64,000 bases of DNA, taken from contig OZ218962.1 in assembly GCA_965112735.1 (NCBI GenBank), positions 868,001-932,000 on the forward strand, given 5' to 3'. The notes under the pieces were generated by a model that searched no databases, was not told the DNA's origin, and saw only the letters and a program-made list of their open reading frames with translations. The DNA is from Phaeosaccion multiseriatum (Eukaryota > Ochrophyta, other classes). Below are positions 49,188 through 61,614 of this stretch, in pieces. Numbering within the stretch: position 1 is the first letter of the stretch; each line of letters begins with the position of its first letter. A program made the translations under genes and the position numbers.

Positions 49188-49744
49188 CTAGAGCACGACG
49201 CGCTCCAACGCCTCGAGGTAAGCGCAAGGAAACTCCACAGGTAAAAGAGTCGCCTCCTCCTCCCCCTCCCCCCGCCCCATGTGGACCGGTTGGTAGTACG
49301 CAGCTGGCACCAGGTACGGGTTGGCGGCCGCCCCCCCCGCCTGTTTGCAAATGTGCTGTGCCGACTCCGCTGCCCACATCCAAATGTGCCCCTCCTCCTC
49401 TGTGCAGCCTTGCCCGGAGAGGGCCACACCCTGCAGCAGCCCCACCACGTCTCGGGTGAAGCTTCGCGGACAGCGCATCGTATCACCAACTGCTGCTGCT
49501 GCTGCTGCTGGTGCTGCTGCTGATGTAGCACCAACAGTTGGTGATACAGCAGCAGTTCGAGGGTCCTTATCGTACGAGGGCCCCGGTCCGTCCCTTACCA
49601 CGTGCAGTATAAAGCACACAGCGTACGCACACACCACTCTCCACCGCCCGCTCTCCACCTCCGCCAACGCTGCCGCCATCCTCCTTCCTCTTCCCCCTTC
49701 TGATCCTTCTCCTCCTCTTCCTCCTCCACCTCCTCTTCCTCCTC

Positions 49745-49778
<34 letters not shown>

Positions 49779-52700
49779 TGCCCCCCACGGTACCGACCCC
49801 CGTTGTGCCACGAGCTGAGCAGCACAAACCGCCAACCTGGCCACCTGGGGCAAAGCTTGCGTGAGCTTGGGGTGGCCGAGCACACTGTGGGCAATGACGG
49901 GGTAAGTGAGAGGGTCGGGGCAGGGAAGGTGCCCTGCCCGAGACACAATGTTAACGAGCAAGCTGCATGCAAACGCCAGAGGCTCGCGCACCGTGTTTAC
50001 AGATGCCGTAAACTCCATCTCCATCGCTGCCACCGCCCTTGCCGCTGCCTCCCCACCTCCCTGCGGTGTCCTCAACTTGTTCTGCTGCCGCCATCGGAGG
50101 AGCCTTGCCTCCAGCACCACCGCCTCCTCCCCAACCCACCCAAGCACACGCAGAAAGGCCCCCGACTCCACGAGTGCACAGAGGGGCGTGTCGTCGTAAG
50201 ATAGAGCCACCCAGAAGCGAATCAATGCCACCAGCAAATCTCTCTCCGCCATCCCTGTCCCTGTCCCTGATCCTGACGCTGACCCGGGCCCCTTTCTCGC
50301 CGGGAGGGTCACCGGCAAGAATGCTCGCGTTGGAGGCGATCTCGCTGATGCTCCTGCTGCTGCGGTTCCTGCCGCTGTTGTTTCCTTTGTGTCGCCAACT
50401 GCTGCTGCTACAGGTAAAGGTGGTGGCGGCGGAGACACCTTGTCTTCCCCAACCTCTTCTCCTTCTGTTTCATCATCAGAGTCCGGTCCCTCAACGCGTA
50501 CTGCTGCTGCTGTACCACCAACTGCTAGTGCGGCATCAATGTCTGCGGTCGCGCCACCCTGCTCTTGCTGCTGCCCTTGCTGCTTCTGTTGCCCCTGTAT
50601 CACCAACTGGTCATAGTAGGCCTGCGGATACACCACCGGCGAGGCCAGCAGCACCAGCACAGGCAGCGCATCGAGCAAGGTGTCCCTCAAACTCTCGCTA
50701 TCCTCGGCAGCGTACACCCCCAGCGCTTTACCGCACTCCTGCCCAATGTAGCGAAGTACCTCCAGCCGGCCCGTGTCCACCTCCATGGACGCATCAGATC
50801 CATCACTGGAGCATTGTTGTTCAATGAGCACGAGGCGATGCGCGAGCTTCCCGCCCCCGTCTGCCCCGCCCGCCAAGTAGGGTGTGAGCTCAGAGAGAAA
50901 CTCGATGACTGTCTGGAATACATTGTCCAAGGAGGTCTTAAGGTCAAGCAGCACGAGGCCTGGGAGATGTTCCCAAGCCCCGCTGCTGCTGCTGCTACTG
51001 CTGCCTCCATGCTGCTTCTGCTCTTCCTCTTCCTCTTCTTCCTCCTGCATTTGCCCACAGAGAAAGGCAACGAGCGCCTCCACGATGCCCAGGCACACAG
51101 GAAGTACCTGTAAAGAGCGTTGCAGACGCTGCTGCCGACTCTGGGGAGAGCCGAAGGAGCTGAACCCCTCCGACTGAGACTGAGATTGAGCCTGGGACTG
51201 ACATGGCTTGCCCTCCTCACCCACGTCCTCAATAGGCCCCACTGCCTTGCTGCAAATCACCTCTCCGTCGACGGGCAGCAGCAGAGCCAGAGTCTCTTCC
51301 AGCAACAGCCGCACCTCCACGCCCACGGCCTTCATCGCCAGCAGCACGAAGCTTCCCCTCATAGGCTCCCCTCCTCCTCCTCCTCCTCCTCCTCCTCCCC
51401 TTCCTCCTCCTCCTCCTCCCGCCTCGATGGCCCACGCCTGCCCAGCGACCTGAAGCATCATGGCGAACAACGCCAGCGCGGAGTCCCTCCATGGCTCCGG
51501 CGCCGCACCGTGTAGCACTTGCGTGAGTCCGTCGCGGAGGGGGGCAGAGAAGGCTGCACTTCGCACCAGCAGCAGCCGGCTCTTGTGGTGCTGTGCCACC
51601 GCCAGAGCGGCCAGCGAAGGAGAAGAAGAGGAGGAGGAGGAGGAGGCGGTGCCCTCATCATCATCCTCCTCCTCCTCCCTACCATCACCACCAGTAATTC
51701 TCATGCGGCCAACCAACAGCTCAACAAGCTCTCGATCACCGGCCTCCGCCTCCTCACCACTCTGACCCCCACCACCACAACCTCCTCCTCCTCTTCCTCC
51801 TCCTCCTCCTCCTTCCTCTTCTTCACCTTGACCTTGACCTCGACCGTGCGTTTCAGCTTGACCGGCCCTGGCCATCTGTGACACAAAGACGAGCAGTAGG
51901 TCCAGCCACCCGCCCTTCGTTTGCGCCGTTCTTGCCTTGGCCAGAGAGGTGGCTAGACTCAGCACCTGCTGGTCCGTAGTGAGGCACGCCCCTCGTGTGG
52001 CGGACATACACTGAGACACGAACGCAAAGGACGCTGATACCCACGCCTGCTGCTGTTGCTCCTTCTTCTTCTTCTTCTTCTTGTCCTTCTTATCCTTCCC
52101 CTCCTTCTTATCTGTCGTCTTCTTCTCCTCCTCCTCCTCCTCCTCCCCCTCTTGTTGCACGGGTGTTGTTTGCTGTGACTTCTTCGTCTCCGATCCCGCC
52201 TCCTTTTCCTCCTGCTCCCGTGCCTCCTGCTGCTGCTCCTGCTGCTCCTGATCGTCGTGCTGCTGCAGCCTCACTAGCACCGCCGCCACCGCACCTGCAG
52301 AATCGAGCCTCAGCAGCCCTCTTTTGCCCAATGCCGCCACTGTGCTTAGGCATGTCAGCGCATCCTCCACCACCTCGTCCTCCCCGCGGGAGTGCTGCAC
52401 GAGCCACACCAGTTCGGAGGAGAGGGGCACAACGTCCACCGCCAAGGCCGGGTATTGGCAGAAGCTGCAGAGGACTCCGGCGGCGATGGCCTAGGAGATT
52501 TGGAGGGAGGGAGGGAGGGAGGGAGGGAGGGAGGGAGGGAGGGAGGGAGGGAGGGGGATGATTAGAAGCCTGTGGATGGGGGAGAGGGAGAGGAAGATGA
52601 GGAGAGACAAGGAAAAGGGAAGTGTTCATTCATTTCTGGGGTGCGAAAACGCATGGGTACATTACGTACAGCATCGCGCTCAACGTCGGCTGAGGCTCAG

Positions 52701-53283
52701 GAGAAGAGCCCGTGGACAACCCCTGCAACCCAGCCCCTCCCCCCCCCCCCATGCACACACTTGCAACTCTCACCTGGAAGGGGCTGTGAGGCGATGATGC
52801 CTCACCTTTCGCCTCTCGCCCCTCTCCTCCTCCTCCTGCTGCTGCTGCTGCTGCTGTTGCTGGTGCGGCGGCGGCGCCCGGGGTGTCCGTTGTGCGCAAG
52901 AGCCGCTTGAGGAAGCGCATCCCCACTGCATCTCGCACTTTTCGGAGCAGTGCCTCACTCACACATTCCGCAGGCACGTGCTTCACGAGCATGACCAGCC
53001 CTGCGAAGCGGTGCTCATCGCTAGGTCCACCCAGCAGTGCCAGGCTTGACGCGAGGGCGGCATCCACGCTTCCTCCTCCTCCTCCTCCTCCTCCACCACC
53101 ACCACCACCACCACCACCTCCTCCTCCTCCTCCTCCTCTTCCTCCTCCTCCTCTTCCTCGCGCAGGGCCTGCTGATGCCGATCCCGCTGTTGGAGGAGGG
53201 GTCGGGGGCACTTCCCTTGGCGCGGAGCCTGCGGGTGGAGAGCCTCGCGGTGAAGATGGGGTTCGCCGTGGTGAAGGCTCCAT
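49188..53283 (-). CDS. NCDN: Neurochondrin family protein
   Basis: Two exons (53283-52774 and 52490-49188) join in phase to 1,270 residues. The start ATG sits in a good context (AACCACGATGG). After a Pro/Gly-rich leader, the conserved neurochondrin opening appears: DEHRFAGLVMLVKHVPAE, then ALLRKVRDAVGMRFLKRLL, then across the intron AIAAGVLCSFCQYPALA and CLSTVAALGKRGLL. The C-terminal half holds LLVALIRFWVALSYDD and FACSLLVNIVSR. Neurochondrins are armadillo/HEAT-like helical proteins, implicated in animals in signalling and in survival of motor neuron complexes. Their algal role is unknown. The protein is about 1.7 times the animal length owing to Glu, Lys, Gly and Ser runs. Several copies of the dispersed 15-bp word are translated inside it (AVSPTVGATS, AAVGDTM, QLVIQG, AVGGTAA). 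Confidence 0.8.
49481..49552 (-). repeat. Inverted pair of the dispersed word inside neurochondrin
   Basis: TATCACCAAC at 49481-49490 and exact TTGGTGATACAGCAG at 49538-49552 flank a CTG run. In the gene's own sense they read AAVSPTVGAT and AAVGDTM. Confidence 0.85.
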
Positions 53284-53675
53284 CGTGGTTTTTTTTGCCC
53301 CTCCTCTGTGTCCTATTTTGGTGTCCTCTCTTCGGACGGAAGAGACTTGGCGCGGCAGCAATCGTTGACTTAGAATAATCTCACGCGTGCGGTCGGGCGT
53401 AAAATCTGGACTCAAGCAAGAAAAGCCCACAGAACACAGTATCAAGAGCAGCTGCATCGAGGAGTTGGCAGGCGTAGTGGGCTGAAGTTCCTGCAGGCAA
53501 AGCTTCTCGCGCGGAAGGAAAGTTGGTTGGCCAGAGAGCGGAAGAGGAGGAGGCTGAAGGGGAAGGGGGTGCCCATCGAAGCCACGGGGAAGAAGAAGAC
53601 ACCAAGGACAGACAGGAGCGGGCGACGAGGGTACAAGTAGAAGAAGGAGTAGCGGCAGCATCGGCAGCAGCCAGC
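53284..53675. promoter_or_regulatory. Divergent promoter spacer (neurochondrin / eIF4E)
   Basis: 392 bases separate opposed start codons. The plus-strand frame stays open for about 150 bases upstream of the eIF4E ATG but contains no in-frame ATG, so it is taken as 5'UTR. Confidence 0.5.
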
Positions 53676-54966
53676 ATGGCGCACCCTCTGCAGAGGAGGT
53701 GGACTCTGTGGTGTGACAATCCGAAACTCAAGCGAAAAGAGGAGGTGCGTAATACGAACAAGAAGGCGAGGGGACTGCGGCATGTGTCCATGTCCTGCTT
53801 CTCTTTCCTCCCGACACCTCGACGCCCCTTCGCCTCTCGAGTCGCTTCACCAGGGACACTCGCTCTTGTCCTTTACTCGCGTGTCACAAATCGCACCCCT
53901 CGCTCACCACGCTCTCTCCTGTGCGCTTCTATCGATGGGTGTGTGTATCATGTGCGTAACAACAAAAGACGTGGGAGGACAACCTGAAGATGATCTTCAA
54001 CTTCGCCAGCGTGGAGGAGTTTTGGGCCGTGTACAACAACATCGTGCCCCCCTCAGGCTTAGCGGTGGGATCCAATTACCACTACTTTATCGAGGGAGTC
54101 AAGCCCATGTGGGAAGACGAAACCAACAAGGAGGGCGGCAAGTGGGTCCTCACCGTAGCAAGGTGAGGGTGGGAGGGAGGGGTGGGGTTGCAAGGTGTGT
54201 TTGGTTGTTGGGGGGGGGGGGGGGGCAGCTTTGGTGTGGCTCGTAATTTGAGGGATTTGAACATTGCCTCACTTACACTGTCACAAGCTCAACTCTCTTT
54301 TTGAGGCTGGCATCCACCCTTCCATCCTCTTGCTTCACCCCATGTCCTCCTTGCCTGTCAAGCACCCCTCCTCCACACCTCCCCATACATACCCTGTGTC
54401 CTCAACACCCCCTTCCTTCTCCCCCTCGACGCATATGGATGATCGGCAGAGGTCAGCGCAAGAAGCTCGATGAGTGGTGGATGCGCGCCGTCCTTGCCGT
54501 CATTGGCGAAAGTATCGACGAGGATGGAGGCAGCGAGGTGTGCGGGTTGGTTGTCAGCATTCGTAAGTCACAGGACCGGATATCCCTCTGGACCAAGACC
54601 GCCACGGCCGGCCAATTGCAGCAGACGATAGCACAGCGCCTCAAGAAGGCTCTGGAGCTGCCCCCCAACCAGTTGCTCAAGTTTCAGTGTCATAATGATG
54701 CACTGGCCACCGGCTCCAGCTTCAAGAACGAAGCGTGAGTACCTTGTAGTGAAGTGACAAGTGAGGGGAGTGATGAGCATAGGTCGGGACCGATAGATCC
54801 GAGGGCTTGACTGACCCACTCATGTTGATGGTGATGAGAGTGAGGTTGACGTACATATATATATACATGGGGGGGGGGGGGGGGGTTGGGTGGGTGTATT
54901 CTCTTTTTTTTGCCTTGTTTGGTCTTCATCCAATCAGTCACACACACACCCACCCACACACCCACA

Positions 54967-55031
<65 letters not shown>

Positions 55032-55162
55032 GTCTCATCCTCTCCTCCGCCCCGCCCCGTACATAATTCTTCGGTTGATTCCAATAAGTCACTAAACCCG
55101 TCCCCTCCACCCCACCGCCCCCTCCCTCCCTCGCGCGTGCCCTCAGACTGTACGAGTGCTGA
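53676..55162 (+). CDS. EIF4E: Eukaryotic translation initiation factor 4E (cap-binding)
   Basis: It binds the m7G cap of mRNA and recruits eIF4G. Four exons (53676-53744, 53969-54162, 54450-54734, 55147-55162) join in phase to 187 residues. Landmarks in order: HPLQRRWTLWCDNP, TWEDNLKMIFNFASVEEFWA (cap-stacking Trp equivalent in TWEDN), YHYFIEGVKPMWEDETNK (second cap Trp and Glu in PMWEDE), WWMRAVLAVIGESIDEDG, VCGLVVSIRKSQDRISLW (basic phosphate-binding residues) and SFKNEALYEC. The class I features are intact and the N-terminal extension is minimal. The last coding exon is just 16 bp. Its acceptor CTCAG/A restores phase exactly and supplies the TGA. Confidence 0.93.
54961..55031 (+). repeat. 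(CA)n array in eIF4E intron 3
   Basis: A CA dinucleotide array within intron 54735-55146. Confidence 0.9.
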
Positions 55163-55866
55163 GATTAGTACCTAGACAGGCCGCGATATACATACATAAT
55201 ACATACGTATGTATATGGGTGGATTGATAGATGGGTAGGTGGGTGAATAGACACGAGAGTTAAGAAGCTCGGTTTGTGAGGCTTGATTAACAAGCACGCG
55301 AGGCCATACTGTGCCATGGGGTGCAACAGCAGGACGAGAGCTTGGGAGCGGAGGAAGTGTAAGTGTGAGTGTGGGGGTGCATCATGGATTACACGTATAG
55401 TAGTCAGGAGAAAAAAAAGGAGAAAAAGGTGTATCCTTTCCCTCTCTAGGCCCGTCCAAGGGTACTTAAGAAAACAACCGTCCAGGAGGCATCAACGCTC
55501 TGCAACGGCTACGCGATGGCAGGCATACCGCTTATCCTTTACCTCTCAGACGATGGCAGGCGTACGCAGCGACTCAAATCAACAAAAACGACAAGAAAAA
55601 AAGTGCCACAGTCAAGAGAATGACTGACTGATCCGTGTTGCATGTTTCCCCCTCTCGGTCTCTCTTCAAAATTATCTTTTATCAATCTGTTTTCCGTCCA
55701 CGTGTGTGTGCGCGGTTGGGTCTAGTGTAGTGTAAAATCGGGCGGCAAGTAAAGTAAAGTCTAGTCATCATTCATCTATCGAGTGCCACAACATTGTATA
55801 AGTGTGCGTATAACCTAGAGCTAAGCAAAACTGACCATCCCTTCAGCGTACTGCGTGTGGATACGC
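55163..55866. other. Convergent spacer (eIF4E / GAPDH)
   Basis: This joins the 3' flanks of two convergent housekeeping genes. No gene or long repeat is seen. Confidence 0.5.
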
Positions 55867-58423
<2,557 letters not shown>

Positions 58424-60789
58424 GTTGGTTAGAAAGAGAGAGAAAAAAAAGATAAACAGAGAGACCGGAAATGGAGGGTTAGGCACAAGCGATTGCTGAG
58501 TGGACTATTCCCCGGGGGGTAAGCATGGGGTCCGTAATACCCGTATACCCGTCGCTTTGTCACATGGTTGGCGACGCAGAATCGGGATCCCTTTCTCTGA
58601 CCTACAACGTATACCCTAAGAGAACATGTATATATGGAAAGGAGGAGTAGGAGGAAGGAGGAACCACCCTTTTAGCAAAGACTTGTGGCCAGGGGTACAA
58701 GGTCCTGACCAGGCACACACAGGCGGCACAGGCGTATGGGCAGATCACACCACGTCAGCCCCACACAGCTAGCAGCATTGCCCATGGACGAGAGCTGTGG
58801 CGGAGACAAGGGGTGTGAACATCCTATTAGCATGCCGTTTATGGTGGTCCTCCTTTCCGATTCCCTTCTCTATAGCGGGGAGCCTTGCCTCGCCTTGAGT
58901 GCCCACGTCACTGCCCGCGTCAGTGCCCTCGTCCTTCTGTCCCACGTCACTCCCACCGTAGTCCCATACAGCGACACCCACGCCCCCCCCCTGGAGGCGA
59001 GAGAGAGAGCCACTCTCTCGGGCCCCCTCTTCCTCTCTCTCTCCTCTCCTCTATGCACCTCGATTGAATCGTCGACCACGTGGGTGCGTGCGTGCGTGCG
59101 TGCGTGGGTGCGCGCGTGTGTGCACGTGCGTCCTTCCCATACCAACGAATCATGTTTCTCCGTCACTGTTGATCACTCCCTCTCTCTTACCTGCCACGCT
59201 ACACGCATCCATTCCAAAGCCCTTTCGAGCCCCGATTTGAATCGAATCGCTCCCCCCCCCCCCCCTCCTCTACACCCCACCCTTCTTAATATTCCTCCTC
59301 TTCTTCTTCTTCTTCTTCTTCTTCTTCTTCTTCTTCTTCTTCTTCTTCTTCTTCTTCTTCTTCTTCTTCTTCTTCTTCTTCTTCTTCTTCTTCTTCTTCT
59401 TCTTCTTCTTCTTCTTCTTCTTCTTCTTCTTCTTCTTCTTCTTCTTCTTCTTCTTCTTCTTCTTCTTCTTCTTCTTCTTCTTCTTCTTCTTCTTCTTCTT
59501 CTTCTTCTTCTTCTTCTTCTTCTTCTTCTTCTTCTTCTTCTTCTTCTTCTTCTTCTTCTTCTTCTTCTTCTTCTTCTTCTTCTTCTTCTTCTTCTTCTTC
59601 TTCTTCTTCTTCTTCTTCTTCTTCTTCTTCTTCTTCTTCTTCTTCTTCTTCTTCTTCTTCTTCTTCTTCTTCTTCTTCTTCTTCTTCTTCTTCTTCTTCT
59701 TCTTCTTCTTCTTCTTCTTCTTCTTCTTCTTCTTCTTCTTCTTCTTCTTCTTCTTCTTCTTCTTCTTCTTCTTCTTCTTCTTCTTCTTCTTCTTCTTCTT
59801 CTTCTTCTTCTTCTTCTTCTTCTTCTTCTTCTTCTTCTTCTTCTTCTTCTTCTTCTTCTTCTTCTTCTTCTTCTTCTTCTTCTTCTTCTTCTTCTTCTTC
59901 TTCTTCTTCTTCTTCTTCTTCTTCTTCTTCTTCTTCTTCTTCTTCTTCTTCTTCTTCTTCTTCTTCTTCTTCTTCTTCTTCTTCTTCTTCTTCTTCTTCT
60001 TCTTCTTCTTCTTCTTCTTCTTCTTCTTCTTCTTCTTCTTCTTCTTCTTCTTCTTCTTCTTCTTCTTCTTCTTCTTCTTCTTCTTCTTCTTCTTCTTCTT
60101 CTTCTTCTTCTTCTTCTTCTTCTTCTTCTTCTTCTTCTTCTTCTTCTTCTTCTTCTTCTTCTTCTTCTTCTTCTTCTTCTTCTTCTTCTTCTTCTTCTTC
60201 TTCTTCTTCTTCTTCTTCTTCCTTTCCCTACCCGCAGAAGTGCCCTCCACCCCTCCACCTGCACACACACAAGCGAACATCGGGTGGTAGCAGCAGCAGC
60301 AACAACAGCAGCAGTAGACCCGCCCACCACGCCCCCCACCAAAAGCAGTAGCAGCTACAGCTATGTCCTATCCAATGGTAACGCCTTTCTCGGGACCTTC
60401 CCAGGACCTTCTCAGGACGAAGTCTCCACCCCCGGGCTGTGAATCGCAGTAAGGTAGGGCGGCTTGCACACACACACGCACGCACGCACGCACACACGCA
60501 CACACATACACGTACGCATACACAGCGACTTCAACAAATAGTCGACATGAAACCCATTTAAAAGTACGCACACAGGCGCGCCTCAGAGCAGAATCAGGCC
60601 CACTTCGTTGTGCCCATCCAGTACCTCTCATAACCGTCCACTGCCATCCCCCCTCATACCCCTCCACTGCCATCCCCCTCCTCCTCCTCCTCCTCCTCCT
60701 CCCCCTCCTCCTCCTCCTCCTCTTCTTCTTCTTCCTCCTCTCCCTCCTCCTCCTCCTGCTGCTGCTGCTGCTGCTCCTCCTCCTCCTCC
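58424..60789. other. Spacer between N-myristoyltransferase and GAPDH
   Basis: About 40 percent of it is the (TTC)n array. The rest includes the GAPDH promoter (58424 to ~59290) with TATATATGG at 58629-58637, and the 3' flank of the myristoyltransferase gene with CCT and CTG runs. Very long open frames across it are artefacts of the repeat. Confidence 0.5.
59299..60222 (+). repeat. (TTC)~308 array (GAA on the coding strand of both flanking genes)
   Basis: About 924 bases of uninterrupted TTC between the myristoyltransferase 3' end and the GAPDH promoter. Confidence 0.97.
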
Positions 60790-61578
60790 TCAGAGCAGCA
60801 CCAGGCCCACTTCATTGTGCTTCATCTCCGGACAAGCCCAATTGTAGAGGTAGTACTGCAGATGACCATCCCCAATGCCGAACTTTAGCGCCTCAAGGTA
60901 GTCCAAATTGTCCTGCAGATTGAGTGCGTTAAACACATCCATGCCCTCGTCCCTACCCAGCACCAGAGCGTCTTGCATCAGGTCCGCGAGAGGGAGGGTG
61001 GTGGCCACATTGTAGAAGGCGTAGGCCGCGTTGAGGGTGGTGTATGTAGGGTGGCCGATGATGGAGCTTGGCAGGTGGTAAAAGCTGCACATATCAGTGA
61101 CAGTGCCGTCTGCGCTGGCCACCACGAAGCTGTCCACCTGTTGGTGATATAGCAGAGGTGGGGCGGGGAGGTGGGTGGGTGGGTGGGACGCGCACACACA
61201 CACACACGTACACACGTACACACGTACACACGCGTACACATATACGTTCACACACACACACATACACACACACACAACACACGCACACACACACGCACAC
61301 ACACGCACACACACACACGTACACACGTACACACGTACACACGCGGACACAAATACGTTCACACACACACACATACACACACACAACACACGCACACACA
61401 CGCACACACACACACACTCTCTCTCTCTATAGAGCCACACACGTACCACTCCTTTCCTTGGCAGCAGCCAGTGGGCGATCTCCTCCTCGTCCATCAGGGG
61501 CGACAGCTTGAACTTGCTCAGGTACTCCATCAAGAGGGAGTGGACACCGGGCACATCTGTGAGTGGGTGGCCCAAGGT

Positions 61579-61614
<36 letters not shown>

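Noticed and set aside
53523-53675. N-terminal extension of eIF4E
   Set aside because: The frame is open but has no ATG, and eIF4E homology begins right at the chosen ATG.
58736-60442. Open frames of 568, 389 and 336 residues made of Leu, Arg or Lys
   Set aside because: They are translations of the (TTC)n array between two minus-strand genes, with no start context or conserved flank.
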